Shown here piece after piece: positions 7,714 to 16,867 of a stretch of 64,000 nucleotides of DNA. The number at the start of each line of letters is the position of its first letter. Position 1 is the stretch's first letter. A program made the translations under genes and the position numbers. Origin of the DNA: Solidesulfovibrio magneticus RS-1 (GTDB lineage Bacteria > Desulfobacterota > Desulfovibrionia > Desulfovibrionales > Desulfovibrionaceae); NCBI RefSeq assembly GCF_000010665.1, contig NC_012796.1:3749501-3813500 (forward strand), written 5' to 3'. A model generated the notes under the pieces. It saw only the letters and a list, made by a program, of their open reading frames with translations. It searched no databases and was not told the origin of the DNA.

Positions 7714-9636
7714 CTAGCGCTCCCCTTGCTCGTCCTGGAGGCGGGCTATGGCCGCTTCCGCCGCCCCGGCCAGTTCCGGGTCGTCGTCGCCGACAAGGCC
7801 GAGCAAGGCCTGAAAGGCCTCGGGGCCGCCGATCTCGCCGAGGATTTCCACGGCTTTCATGGCTACAAGCTTGCTTGGCTCTCCGGCCAGTTCGAGCAGG
7901 CGCGGCACGGCCTCGCGCTCACCCCGCGCTCCCAGGGCCTCCACGGCCCGGATGCGCACCCAGTCGTCCGCATCGTCCAAGGCCTGTTCCAGATACGTGT
8001 AGACCTTGTCGCTGTCGCAGCCGCCGAGTACTTCCACCACGGCCAGCCGCACATCCCGGCTTTCGTCGGTCAGGCGGCTGACGATAAGGGACAGGCTGCC
8101 CTCTTCGTGGCCGCAGGAATCGGCCAGGGCCTCCAGGGCGATCTTGCGGATGTCGGGAATCTCGTCGGCCAGGGCTTCGCGGATGATGTCCATGTGCTCG
8201 CCCACGCCCATGCGGCCCAGGGCATAGACGGCCATGAGCCGGTCCATGGGTTCGTCGCTGCGGGCAAGCTCCCGGAAGCGGGCGTCGAGTTCGGCCCCGC
8301 CGATGGCCACGCAGGCGTCCAAGGCGGCTTCCTTGACGGCGTCGGAAGGATGGCCGAGCAAGGCGAAAAGGGCCGGACCGGCCGAAGCCACCCGCATCCC
8401 GCCGCCCAGGAAGGCCACGGCCTCCAGCAGCACGGCCTCGTTGTCGGCTCCAAGCTGACCCAGGAAAAATTCCACCGCCGTCTCGCCGCCGATGGCGGCC
8501 AGGGCCTTGGCCGCGGCCGGCTGGAATGAGGCCGGCAGCTCGGCGAAGGCGTCCATGAGCAAGGCCGGGCACTGGGGACAGGGCAAGGCGGCCAGCACAT
8601 CCAGGGCCACGGCCCGCTGGGCCGCTTCGCCTTGGCGCAGGGCCTCGCCCAGGGCTTCGGTCAGCCCCATGTCGCGAAGCGCCGTGATGGCGTGCTCGTA
8701 GCGTTCGGGCAGATGGTCGCGGTCCAGGCGGGCGGCATGGGCCAGCACGGCCTGGGCCGCTTCCTCGCCGCCGACGGACCCCAGACCCGACACAGCCGCG
8801 TCCTGGACGTCGTCCTCGTCGTCGGACAGCGCCCCAAGCAGATAGCCGCGAAAACGGTCACGCTCGGCCGGGGACAAAAGCGTCAGGGCCTTGCCGCCAA
8901 GGATGCGCACCACCGCCTTGACGATCTTGTTGCGCAGCACCTCGGGCGAGGCGTCCATGCGTTTGAGCAGCATGGTCACGGCCTTGATGTTGCCGATCTC
9001 GCCCAGGGCGTCGACGATCATGGAGGCCACCAGATCGGTGCTCTTGTCCAGGGCCTTGACCAGGGCGCCGACCGAAGAGGCGTCGCGGATCTTGGACAGG
9101 GCCTCGATGACCGCGAACTGCACCCATTCGTCGTCGCCCAGGGCCTTGCCCAGGCTCGGCGCGGCCTCGGCAAAGGCCAATTCGCCCAGGCTCACCGCGG
9201 CCTGGTAGCGCACGTTGACCTCAGGGTCCTTGAGCAGGGCCTCGCACAGCGGCCCCACGGCCAGCCGGCTGTCGGTGGAGCCGAGGATGTCCGAGGCGAA
9301 AATGCGGATGTCGGGGTCGCCGTCATGGAGCAGTTCGAGCAGGGTCGGAAAATCCTGGCCGCCCACGTCGCGCAGGATGTCCATGGCGGCGTTTCTGGCC
9401 GGCGCGTCGTCGGAACGCAGCAGCGGCTTGACCGCGGCCACCACGTCCTTGCCGCCCAGGCGCCGCAGCGCCCGGTCGGCCGCTTCCTGCACGCCGAGGT
9501 TATGCGAGCACAGCAAATGGGCCAGAAGCGGAACAGCCGCAAGGCACCCGCTCTCGCCGGCATCATAGGCGGCGTCCCGAAGCACGTCGGGATCGTCGCC
9601 GCCAAGCCGCTGGCAAAGCTCGTTGCAGTCCACCAT
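7714..9636 (-). CDS. HEAT-repeat protein
   Basis: 640 aa made almost wholly of HEAT/PBS-lyase-like repeats of about 31 residues (units such as DWVRIRAVEALGARGEREAV and DIRIFASDILGSTDSRLAV). The start at 9636 is preferred because AAGGA lies seven bases upstream; an upstream in-frame start at 9672 would overlap the cheB stop region. It has no signal peptide, catalytic motif or membrane segment. The solenoid suggests a protein-binding scaffold. It sits between cheB and cheR, so it probably acts in adaptation or array assembly, but no function can be assigned from sequence. Confidence 0.85.
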   Translation of the reverse strand: MVDCNELCQRLGGDDPDVLRDAAYDAGESGCLAAVPLLAHLLCSHNLGVQEAADRALRRLGGKDVVAAVKPLLRSDDAPARNAAMDILRDVGGQDFPTLLELLHDGDPDIRIFASDILGSTDSRLAVGPLCEALLKDPEVNVRYQAAVSLGELAFAEAAPSLGKALGDDEWVQFAVIEALSKIRDASSVGALVKALDKSTDLVASMIVDALGEIGNIKAVTMLLKRMDASPEVLRNKIVKAVVRILGGKALTLLSPAERDRFRGYLLGALSDDEDDVQDAAVSGLGSVGGEEAAQAVLAHAARLDRDHLPERYEHAITALRDMGLTEALGEALRQGEAAQRAVALDVLAALPCPQCPALLMDAFAELPASFQPAAAKALAAIGGETAVEFFLGQLGADNEAVLLEAVAFLGGGMRVASAGPALFALLGHPSDAVKEAALDACVAIGGAELDARFRELARSDEPMDRLMAVYALGRMGVGEHMDIIREALADEIPDIRKIALEALADSCGHEEGSLSLIVSRLTDESRDVRLAVVEVLGGCDSDKVYTYLEQALDDADDWVRIRAVEALGARGEREAVPRLLELAGEPSKLVAMKAVEILGEIGGPEAFQALLGLVGDDDPELAGAAEAAIARLQDEQGER

Positions 9637-9668
9637 GCCGGTTCCTTGGCCGTCCCGCGCCGGGACGG

Positions 9669-10772
9669 TCATTTGTAAAGGTTTTGCAGGATCGCTTCGC
9701 CCATGTCGTCGATGTCCACGATCTCGTCGGCCAACCCCGCGTCGACAATGGCCTTGGGCATCCCGTAGACCACGCAGGTGGAGTCGGACTGGGCCAGGGC
9801 GCGGCCGCCCTTGGCCTTGAGCACCTTCATGCCGTCCAGGCCGTCGGACCCCATGCCGGTCAGGACCACTCCCAGCCCGCGTCGGCCGACCCCGGCCGCC
9901 ACGGACTCAAAGAGCACCGTGGCCGAAGGTTTGTACAGGGCCTCGCGCGGCTCTTCCACCACCCGCACGTCGATGCGGCTCACCTTCTGGTCCAGGCGCA
10001 GGTGCTTGCCGCCCGGGGCCACGTAGGCCACGCCGTGCTGGAGGCGTTCGCCGTCCTCGGCTTCCTTGACCGTGATCTGGCACACGCTGTCCAGACGCTT
10101 GGCAAAGGGGCCGGTAAAGGCGGCCGGCATGTGCTGGGCGATCAAAATGCCGGCCGGAAAATCCTTGGGCAACACCGACAGCACCTTCTGCACCGCCGGC
10201 GGCCCGCCCGTGGACACGCCGATGGCCACCAGATCGCGGGTCTGGGCGCCGCCGGGCCGGGTCGCCCGGGACGGCCGTTCGACCGGGGCCGCCGGGGCCG
10301 CTCCCGCCTGAGCCGCGCCCGCCGCGCCGGCGGCCCGCACCCGGGCGGTCAGGGACGAACGGGACAAATGGCTCATGCGCCGCTTGGCGATGAGCTTGAC
10401 CTTGGCCCGCAAATCGTCCTCGATCTTGACGATGTCCAGCGACACCTTGGACAGCTGCTTGGGAATGAAATCCACGGCCCCAAGCTCCATGGCCTTGAGC
10501 GTGGCCTCGGCGCCCTCGGTGGTCAGGGAACTCACCATGAGCACGGGCCGGGGCATTTCCATCATAATATGGCGCAGGGCGGTCAGTCCGTCCATGCGGG
10601 GCATTTCAATATCCAGGGTGACCACGTCGGGCTGATGCCGACGGATCATTTCCAGGCCTTCCTCGCCGTCGCGGGCCGCGCCCACGACCTCGATCTCGGG
10701 GTCCTTGGACAGCATGGCGGCCAGCGCCTTGCGCATGAAAGCCGAATCGTCGATGACCACTACCTTGATCAC
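9669..10772 (-). CDS. cheB: Chemotaxis response regulator methylesterase CheB
   Basis: 367 aa from a GTG at 10772 with AGGAG seven bases upstream. An N-terminal receiver (VVVIDDSAFMRKAL, phospho-Asp in VVTLDIEMPRMDG) is joined by a Pro/Ala linker to the methylesterase domain. The catalytic triad is visible as Ser in IGVSTGGP, His in IAQHMPAAFTGPF and Asp in LTGMGSDGLDGM. It demethylates or deamidates chemoreceptors when phosphorylated by CheA. It is first in the operon; no convincing promoter motif was found between it and the divergent tRNA gene. Confidence 0.95.
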   Translation of the reverse strand: MIKVVVIDDSAFMRKALAAMLSKDPEIEVVGAARDGEEGLEMIRRHQPDVVTLDIEMPRMDGLTALRHIMMEMPRPVLMVSSLTTEGAEATLKAMELGAVDFIPKQLSKVSLDIVKIEDDLRAKVKLIAKRRMSHLSRSSLTARVRAAGAAGAAQAGAAPAAPVERPSRATRPGGAQTRDLVAIGVSTGGPPAVQKVLSVLPKDFPAGILIAQHMPAAFTGPFAKRLDSVCQITVKEAEDGERLQHGVAYVAPGGKHLRLDQKVSRIDVRVVEEPREALYKPSATVLFESVAAGVGRRGLGVVLTGMGSDGLDGMKVLKAKGGRALAQSDSTCVVYGMPKAIVDAGLADEIVDIDDMGEAILQNLYK

Positions 10773-10889
10773 GCATCTCTCCTGACGGCGGCATATCGGG
10801 GCTTTCGCCCGGGGCCGGCCGGCCCGAAAACCGGACGGCGCGTCCCCTTGAACATGATTAGATGACTCTTCGCGATATGACAACAAACT

Positions 10890-10919
10890 TTGTGCTTGCC
10901 AAACCCTGCGGGATACTCT
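10890..10919 (+). promoter_or_regulatory. Candidate promoter of tRNA-Pro
   Basis: TTGTGC (10890-10895) and TACTCT (10914-10919) are separated by 18 bases and end about 20 bases before the tRNA. The match to sigma70 is moderate. Confidence 0.4.
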
Positions 10920-10939
10920 AAAAGCCTTCTTCTCACGAC

Positions 10940-11016
10940 GGGATGTGGCTCAGTCTGGCTAGAGCGCTGCGTTCGGGACGCAGAAGCCGGAGGTTCGAAT
11001 CCTCTCATCCCGACCA
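10940..11016 (+). tRNA. tRNA-Pro, anticodon CGG
   Basis: A complete cloverleaf of 77 bases. The acceptor arms CGGGATG and CATCCCG pair, a D arm GCTC/GAGC and an anticodon stem CTGCG/CGCAG follow, and the loop TTCGGGA gives anticodon CGG (proline). The T arm is GGAGG-TTCGAAT-CCTCT. The CCA end is encoded (11014-11016). Confidence 0.95.
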
Positions 11017-11026
11017 GACAGTCCAA

Positions 11027-11060
11027 GGGGTTGCGGCAAAGTTGCCGTAACCCCTTTTTC
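11027..11060 (+). terminator. Rho-independent terminator after tRNA-Pro
   Basis: GGGGTTGCGGCAA and TTGCCGTAACCCC form a 13-bp stem (one G-U pair) with a short loop, followed by TTTTT. It starts 10 bases after the tRNA CCA end. Confidence 0.9.
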
Positions 11061-11098
11061 TTGTGACATTCCGCCACCCCGACGACGCGCGCGCCCCT

Positions 11099-11461
11099 TC
11101 ACGCCTCTTCCCGCCGGCCGCATTGGCCCGAAGCCAGTTCCCGGGCCCGCTGTTCGGCCAGGGCGGCCACGGCCCGAGACAGAATCTCCAGCAGCGCCCC
11201 CATATGGTTGGCGCAGGTCCGCTCCGCCGCTTCCACGCCGTCGGCCTGGCCGTCGCCCAGCCAGTCCGGTTCGGGAAACAGCACCCCGGCTTCGTCCAGC
11301 CGTTGCTCCAACTGCTCAATGAGGTCGTCCACCCCGGTCGGGGCCAGACCCGGCATGTCCAGGACGAGCCGCAGTTTTTCATAAATATCGCGCAACCGGT
11401 CCCACCGGTCGGGTTCGCGATGCTGGCCGTCCCAGCCGGGGGCCAGGGGATCTCCCTGCAT
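11099..11461 (-). CDS. Hypothetical protein, 120 aa
   Basis: The start at 11461 is chosen because AGGAG lies eight bases upstream; the open frame continues further 5' without a better site. The protein is soluble, acidic and helical (RLRDIYEKLRLVLDMPGLA, DDLIEQLEQRLDEAGVLF, CANHMGALLEILSRAVAALAEQ). It has no signal peptide and no motif I recognise. It is divergent from copA, so the two may share a control region of about 120 bases, but a link to copper is not supported by the sequence. Confidence 0.6.
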   Translation of the reverse strand: MQGDPLAPGWDGQHREPDRWDRLRDIYEKLRLVLDMPGLAPTGVDDLIEQLEQRLDEAGVLFPEPDWLGDGQADGVEAAERTCANHMGALLEILSRAVAALAEQRARELASGQCGRREEA

Positions 11462-11552
11462 GTCCTGGACTCCTTTGGCGTGTGATCCCTTCCTATAGCC
11501 CGGCCCGGCGGCAATTGCCAGTGTTGGGAACCAGCTTTCAAGCCGTTCACAC

Positions 11553-11580
11553 TTGCACTTTCCGGCTCCGGCTTTACTAT
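11553..11580 (+). promoter_or_regulatory. Candidate sigma70 promoter of copA
   Basis: TTGCAC (11553-11558) and TACTAT (11575-11580) are separated by 16 bases. The -10 ends five bases before the chosen copA ATG, so transcription would begin at or just after the start codon. Confidence 0.5.
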
Positions 11581-11585
11581 GGGGC

Positions 11586-14084
11586 ATGACGCAACCACCC
11601 CGCAAAACAGTGACGCTCCCGGTCGGCGGCATGCACTGCGCCGCCTGTTCGTCGCGCATCGAACGCGTTTTAGGCGGCGAGTCCGGCATTGAAGAAGCCT
11701 CAGTCAATCTGGCCGACGCGTCCTTGCGCCTGACCTATGATCCCCGAGTCGTCAACCTGGACGCCATCGCCGCCCGGGTGGCCGACCTGGGCTTTTCCCT
11801 GGGGCCGCCGCCGCCGGAGCACGCCATCTACGACACGGCCATCACCGGCATGCACTGCGCCGCCTGCTCCTCGCGCATCGAGCGGGTGGTGGGCAAGCTG
11901 CCGGGAATCGTCGAGGCCTCGGTCAATCTGGCCGAGGGCACGGGCCGTTTCGCCTTTGATCCGGCCACGCTCAGCCGCCGCCAGATCCGCCAGGCCATCG
12001 CCGACCTCGGCTTCGCCGCCGCCCCCCTGCCCGCCGGCCCGGACCGTCTGGCCCAGCGCCAGGCCAAGGCCCAGGAGGAGCTGGCCGCCAAGCGCCGCGA
12101 ACTCGTCCCGGCCCTTGGTCTGGCCGGGGCGCTGCTGGTCATCTCCATGGGCCACATGCTGGGACTGCCCCTGCCCCATTTCCTGCATCCCGACGCCTCG
12201 CCGGCCGCCTTTGCCCTGGCCCAGCTGGCCCTTTGCGCCCCCATCGTCTGGATCGGCCGGCGCTTTTACATCGACGGCCTGCCGGCGCTTGTGCGCGGCG
12301 GCCCCAACATGGACAGTCTGGTGGCCATCGGCACCGGCGCGGCCCTGGCCTACAGCCTGGCCGGCACGGCCCTGATCCTTGTCGGCTCGGACCCGGCCGC
12401 CCGGGCCATGGACCTCTATTACGAATCGGCCGGGGTGCTTTTGGCCATGATCAGCCTGGGCAAATACCTGGAAGCCTCGGCCAAGTTCAAAACCTCCGGG
12501 GCCATCGCGGCGCTTTTGCGCCTGGCCCCGGATACGGCCACCGTGATGCGCGACGGCCGGGAAGAAGTCGTGCCCCTGGCCGAGGTCGAACCCGGCGACG
12601 TGGTTCTGGTCCGGCCCGGCGAACGCCTTCCGGTGGACGGCCTGGTCACCGACGGGGCCACCCGGGTGGACGAGTCCATGCTGACCGGCGAACCCATGCC
12701 CGTGGCCAAGAGTCTGGGCGACGCCGTCTCGGCCGGCACCCAGAACACCGCCGGCGCGGTGCTCGTCCGGGCCACCCGCGTGGGCCAGGACACCACGCTG
12801 TCGCGCATCGTGGAACTGGTGCGCCGCGCCCAGGGCTCCAAGGCTCCCATCGCCAACCTGGCCGACACGGTGAGTTTTTATTTCGTGCCCACGGTCATGG
12901 CCGTGGCCCTGGTTTCCGGGCTGGCCTGGTTTTTCATCGGCGGGGCCGATCTGTCCTTTTCGCTGCGGATTTTCGTCGCGGTCATGGTCATCGCCTGTCC
13001 CTGCGCCATGGGGCTGGCCGTGCCCACCTCCATCATGGTGGGTACGGGACGCGGGGCGCGCCTGGGAATCCTGGTCAAGTCCGGGGCGGCCTTGCAGGCG
13101 GCGGGAACCGTGGACACAGTGGTGTTCGACAAGACCGGCACGCTGACCGTGGGCGCGCCGCGCCTGACCGATCTGGTCCCGGCCGCCGGCCAGGCCCCGG
13201 CCGCCTTGCTGGCCCTGGCCGGGGCGGCCGAGGCCCGCTCGGAACATCCCCTGGCCAAGGCCGTGGCCGACGCCGCCCGGGAGCGCGGACCCGCCCTGCC
13301 CGACCCCGAGGCTTTCGAGGCCGTGCCCGGCCGGGGCGTGGCCGCCCGCATTGGCGGCCGGGAGGTGCTCGTCGGCACGGCCGCCTTTTTGGCCGAACGC
13401 GGGATTGCGACCGATCCGGCCCTGGAAGCGGCCGACGCGGGCCTGGCCGGAGCCGGCAAGACCCCGGTGCGGCTGGCCGTGGACGGGGTGGCGGCGGCGG
13501 TCTTGGCCGTGGCCGACGCCCCGCGTCCGGAAGCGGCCGCCGTGGCGGCGGCGCTCAAAAAGCGCGGCCTTGGCGTGGTCATGCTCACCGGCGACCATGA
13601 GGCCACGGCCCGGGCCGTGGCCGCGAGCCTGGGCATTGAGCACGTGGTCGCCCGGGTGCTTCCCGAGCGCAAGGAGGCCGAGGTCGCGGCCTTGCAGGCG
13701 GCCGGGCGCAAGGTGGCCATGGTCGGCGACGGCATCAACGACGCCCCGGCCCTGGCCCGGGCCGATCTCGGCGTGGCCATGGGTTCGGGCATCGACGTGG
13801 CCGTGGAATCCTGCGACGTGGTGCTCATGCGAAACGACCTCTCCGGCGTGCCGGCCGCCCTGGAGCTGTCCCGGGCCGTTATCGCCAACATCAAGCAAAA
13901 CCTCTTCTGGGCCTTTGCCTTCAACGTGATCGGCATCCCGGTGGCGGCCGGTATACTGCATATTTTCGGCGGCCCGACGTTAAATCCCATGATCGCCGGC
14001 ACGGCCATGGCGCTCAGTTCCTTTACGGTGGTCACCAACGCCCTGCGGCTGCGTTTTTTTGCCCCCGCCCCCCTTGGCTCTTGA
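11586..14084 (+). CDS. copA: Copper-translocating P1B-type ATPase
   Basis: 832 aa from the ATG at 11586. Two N-terminal heavy-metal-binding domains each carry GMHCAAC (about residues 15 and 88). Membrane helices flank the CPC metal site in [12 protein letters not shown] (about 468). DKTGTLT holds the phosphorylated Asp (about 514), SEHPLAKA is the P1B His-Pro motif and [10 protein letters not shown] closes the ATP domain. CPC with duplicated CxxC domains is typical of Cu+ exporters of the inner membrane. No Shine-Dalgarno sequence precedes the ATG, and a promoter abuts it, so the mRNA may be leaderless. No copper regulator or chaperone gene is adjacent. Confidence 0.93.
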   Translation: MTQPPRKTVTLPVGGMHCAACSSRIERVLGGESGIEEASVNLADASLRLTYDPRVVNLDAIAARVADLGFSLGPPPPEHAIYDTAITGMHCAACSSRIERVVGKLPGIVEASVNLAEGTGRFAFDPATLSRRQIRQAIADLGFAAAPLPAGPDRLAQRQAKAQEELAAKRRELVPALGLAGALLVISMGHMLGLPLPHFLHPDASPAAFALAQLALCAPIVWIGRRFYIDGLPALVRGGPNMDSLVAIGTGAALAYSLAGTALILVGSDPAARAMDLYYESAGVLLAMISLGKYLEASAKFKTSGAIAALLRLAPDTATVMRDGREEVVPLAEVEPGDVVLVRPGERLPVDGLVTDGATRVDESMLTGEPMPVAKSLGDAVSAGTQNTAGAVLVRATRVGQDTTLSRIVELVRRAQGSKAPIANLADTVSFYFVPTVMAVALVSGLAWFFIGGADLSFSLRIFVAVMVIACPCAMGLAVPTSIMVGTGRGARLGILVKSGAALQAAGTVDTVVFDKTGTLTVGAPRLTDLVPAAGQAPAALLALAGAAEARSEHPLAKAVADAARERGPALPDPEAFEAVPGRGVAARIGGREVLVGTAAFLAERGIATDPALEAADAGLAGAGKTPVRLAVDGVAAAVLAVADAPRPEAAAVAAALKKRGLGVVMLTGDHEATARAVAASLGIEHVVARVLPERKEAEVAALQAAGRKVAMVGDGINDAPALARADLGVAMGSGIDVAVESCDVVLMRNDLSGVPAALELSRAVIANIKQNLFWAFAFNVIGIPVAAGILHIFGGPTLNPMIAGTAMALSSFTVVTNALRLRFFAPAPLGS

Positions 14085-14169
14085 CCGACGCCGGTTTTCA
14101 GGGGAAGGGGACTTGCGTCCCTGGGACCGCCGGTCCCGGGGGCCAAGCCTTGCCTTCCTTGGACAGCCC

Positions 14170-14844
14170 ATGCCGCGCCCCAGCAAAAAAAAACTTCTCG
14201 ACCACGGCCGCCGCACCGTCATCGACTACGAATCCGACACCGTGCGCCGCATCCTCGACGCCGCCGAATCCCTGTTCGCCGCCGACTGCTTCGCCGGCAC
14301 CCGGATGGACGACATCGCGGCCAAGGCCGGGGTCAACAAGGCCACGCTCTATTATCACATCGGCGGCAAGGAGAAGATCTACGAGGTCGTGCTCTACCGG
14401 CACATCAAGGGCTTCGCCGACGTCTTGGAGAAACGGCTCGAAGGCCTCGACGATCCTGTCGAAGCGCTGCTGGAGATCGTGCGCCATCACACCGAGGCCG
14501 CCATCGCCGACAACCGGGCCTCCCGCACCGTCGCCCATGAACTGGCCGGCGGCTCGCCGCGCATGACGCCGGACATCGTCGCCCAGTACGCCCGCGTCTA
14601 CGCGGCCACGGTCCACGCCATGACCGCCGGAGCGGCCGCCGGCCGCCTGCGGGACATCAATCCGTCCCTGGCCCATCTCCTCATCGCCGGACCGCTTTTC
14701 GTCAGCGCCATCAAACGCCGCCCTTCGCCGCTCCAGGCGGACGACGCCGCGCTTGCCCAGCGGTCCGAACCTTCCCTGGAAGAGTTGGCCCCGCTTTTGG
14801 AGCAACTTGTCCGGGACTTCCTGGCCCTGCCGCCCAAGCCCTGA
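14170..14844 (+). CDS. TetR-family transcriptional regulator
   Basis: 224 aa from the ATG at 14170, giving a natural N-terminus before the DNA-binding domain; the frame is open further upstream. The TetR helix-turn-helix lies at about residues 17-65 (VRRILDAAESLFAADCF, MDDIAAKAGVNKATLYYHIGGKEKIYE). The C-terminal ligand domain is divergent. The gene precedes the ubiD/ubiX island on the same strand. A perfect palindrome in the island promoter at 15021-15040 and a degenerate copy at 16799-16818 are its likely operators. I infer that it represses the island until an aromatic or related substrate binds. A small hairpin GGGACC-GCC-GGTCCC lies upstream at 14123-14137. Confidence 0.88.
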   Translation: MPRPSKKKLLDHGRRTVIDYESDTVRRILDAAESLFAADCFAGTRMDDIAAKAGVNKATLYYHIGGKEKIYEVVLYRHIKGFADVLEKRLEGLDDPVEALLEIVRHHTEAAIADNRASRTVAHELAGGSPRMTPDIVAQYARVYAATVHAMTAGAAAGRLRDINPSLAHLLIAGPLFVSAIKRRPSPLQADDAALAQRSEPSLEELAPLLEQLVRDFLALPPKP

Positions 14845-15016
14845 GGCTGCCGCCTGCCGCGACCGCCCTGCCCGGGCGTAGTTCAAGCCTTCCCTCGCCG
14901 TCCTCGCCGCGCCGCGCCGCGTGCCGTTCTTCCGTCTGCCCGAGCAAACACCTCCTTCACTGTTGCGCCCCGCACATTGCGGTTGGTGATTTTTGCATGG
15001 CGCGAGCCTTTCTTCC

Positions 15017-15047
15017 TTGACACTAACCAACCGGTTAGTGCTAATAT
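15017..15047 (+). promoter_or_regulatory. ubiD island promoter with overlapping TetR-type operator
   Basis: TTGACA (15017-15022) is a consensus -35 and TAATAT (15042-15047) a good -10, 19 bases apart. Between them lies a perfect inverted repeat, CACTAACC-AACC-GGTTAGTG (15021-15040). A repressor bound there would block RNA polymerase. The first ubiD begins at 15120. Confidence 0.8.
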
Positions 15048-15119
15048 TATTCCATACACAAGTGCCCGCCTTCCGGCGGGACAACCCGGCCCGCGCCGCA
15101 AGCCTTTGGAGTGCCGCCC

Positions 15120-16754
15120 ATGACGCAACAACCCGCCGGTTACGACGATCTCGACGCCCAACTCGACAAATTGGCCGCCGCCGGCCTGCTCCACACCATC
15201 GACCGCCCCATCGACAAGGACCGGGAAATGCACCCGCTGGTGCGCTGGCAGTACCGGGGCGGCATCCCCGAACACCGGCGCAAGGCCTTTCTCTTCACCA
15301 ACCCCACCGACGCCAAGGGCCGCCGCTATCCCGACGCCCGGGTGGCCATCGGCGTTTTCGCCGCCACGCCCGAGGTCTACGCCCTGGGACTTGGCCGCAA
15401 GGCCGAGGACATCGGCCAGGCCTGGCTGGACGCCATGGCCCATCCCGTCGCGCCCAAGGAAGTCGCCGACGCTCCCTGCCAGGAAGTGGTCATCACCGGC
15501 GACGAGTTGCTGGGCGAAGGCCAGGGCCTGGACGCCCTGCCCATCCCCATTTCCACCCCGGGCTACGACACCGCGCCCTATCTCACCGCCGCCCTGTGGG
15601 CCACTCGCGACCCGGAATCGGGCATCCAAAATCTCGGCCTCTACCGGGGCAACCTCAAGGCCTCCAACCGGTTGGTCGTCATGATGGAGCGTTCGACCCT
15701 GGCCGGCGGCGGCGTCCACTGGCGCAAATACAAGGCCAAGGGCCAAAAGATGCCCGTGGCCGTGGTCATCGGCGCGCCGCCGGTAGTCGCCTACACCGGG
15801 CCGCAGAAGCTGCCGCTGGACTGCGACGAGCTCACCATAGCCGGCGGGCTGGCCGGCTGCCCCATCGAGGTCGTGCGCGGCAAGACCGTCGATCTCCTCG
15901 TGCCGGCGGCCGCCCAGGTCATCATCGAAGGATTCATCGACACCGACGCCCTGGAGCCCGAAGGCCCCTTTGGCGAATCCCACGGCTACATGGCCCTGGA
16001 GGAATACAACTTCTCCATGACGGTCACGGCCATCACCCGGCGCAAGCACTACACCGTGGCCTCCATCATCTCCCAGGTGACGCCCTGCGAATCAAGCGTC
16101 ATCAAAAAGGTCGCCTACGAGCCGCTCTACTTGAACCACCTGCGCGATACCCTCAACATCAAGGGCGTCACCCGGGTGACCATGCACGAGCCGCTGACCA
16201 ACCTGCGGCGCTTTCTCTTCATCACCATCGCCAACGGCACCCCCAACACCGAGGTCTGGCGGGCGCTGAACGGCGCGGCCTCCTTCACCCCGGCCATCGG
16301 CAAGTTCTGCGTGGCCATCGACGAGGACATCGACCCAGCCAACACCGATCAGGTGCTGTGGGCCATGGCCTACCGCTCCAATCCCGTGGCCGACGTCGTC
16401 ATCATCCCCCATCGCGGCAAGGGCCACGGCCCGGAGCTGCCCGGCCATCAGGTCGATTCCACCATGCTCGTCGACGCCACGGCCAAGGGCGTGTTTCCGC
16501 CGGTGGCCCTGCCCAAGGTCGAATTCATGGAGCGGGCCAGGACCATCTGGGAGGAGTTGGGGCTCCCGGAACTGACCCCGGAGACGCCCTGGAGCGGCTA
16601 CAGCCTGGGCGACTGGTGCGCCGAATGGGACGCCTGCGCCAAGCGCGCCACCGACGGCGATTGGCTGGCCAACGGCCGCCGCTCGGCGGCCAACCGCAGC
16701 GCCACGGCCGAACCCCAGGACCCGGCCCGGGGCATCGTCCTGTCCGAAAAATAG
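15120..16754 (+). CDS. UbiD-family (de)carboxylase, copy 1
   Basis: 544 aa. The ATG at 15120 has GGAG nine bases upstream; a GTG at 15111 is less likely. The N-terminus (YDDLDAQLDKLAAAGLLHTI, MHPLVRWQYRGGIPEHRRKA) and the body follow the UbiD fold. The catalytic Glu pair is seen in EGPFGESHGY, with a conserved Arg in LYRGNLKASNR. UbiD enzymes use prenylated FMN made by UbiX to decarboxylate, or in some anaerobes carboxylate, unsaturated or aromatic acids. It is first in the island, directly behind the promoter and dyad. The substrate cannot be read. It is most similar to the next gene, so the two may be paralogous subunits. Confidence 0.88.
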   Translation: MTQQPAGYDDLDAQLDKLAAAGLLHTIDRPIDKDREMHPLVRWQYRGGIPEHRRKAFLFTNPTDAKGRRYPDARVAIGVFAATPEVYALGLGRKAEDIGQAWLDAMAHPVAPKEVADAPCQEVVITGDELLGEGQGLDALPIPISTPGYDTAPYLTAALWATRDPESGIQNLGLYRGNLKASNRLVVMMERSTLAGGGVHWRKYKAKGQKMPVAVVIGAPPVVAYTGPQKLPLDCDELTIAGGLAGCPIEVVRGKTVDLLVPAAAQVIIEGFIDTDALEPEGPFGESHGYMALEEYNFSMTVTAITRRKHYTVASIISQVTPCESSVIKKVAYEPLYLNHLRDTLNIKGVTRVTMHEPLTNLRRFLFITIANGTPNTEVWRALNGAASFTPAIGKFCVAIDEDIDPANTDQVLWAMAYRSNPVADVVIIPHRGKGHGPELPGHQVDSTMLVDATAKGVFPPVALPKVEFMERARTIWEELGLPELTPETPWSGYSLGDWCAEWDACAKRATDGDWLANGRRSAANRSATAEPQDPARGIVLSEK

Positions 16755-16763
16755 CCCGGCCCC

Positions 16764-16790
16764 GGATGCCGCCCGCCCCAGGCGGCATCC
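16764..16790 (+). terminator. Intergenic hairpin between the first two ubiD genes
   Basis: GGATGCCGCC (16764-16773) and GGCGGCATCC (16781-16790) form a perfect 10-bp stem with a 7-base loop, 10 bases after the stop of ubiD copy 1. There is no U-run, so it may be an attenuator or an mRNA-stability element rather than a full terminator. Confidence 0.5.
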
Positions 16791-16798
16791 GGTTGATA

Positions 16799-16818
16799 TT
16801 TCAACCAACCAGTTAGTG
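16799..16818 (+). promoter_or_regulatory. Second, degenerate TetR-type operator
   Basis: This 20-base site shares 15 positions with the perfect dyad at 15021-15040, including AACCAACC and GTTAGTG. Its left half is degenerate. It lies 49 bases before the start of ubiD copy 2. Confidence 0.6.
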
Positions 16819-16867
16819 AAAAATCCAACCCCCGGTTTCGTTTGCCGGGGCGATCACGGAGCGATCC

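Noticed and set aside
11700-13961. A minus-strand frame of 753 codons opposite copA
   Set aside because: It is antisense to a complete copA with all catalytic motifs, and its own product shows only Gly/His-rich composition.
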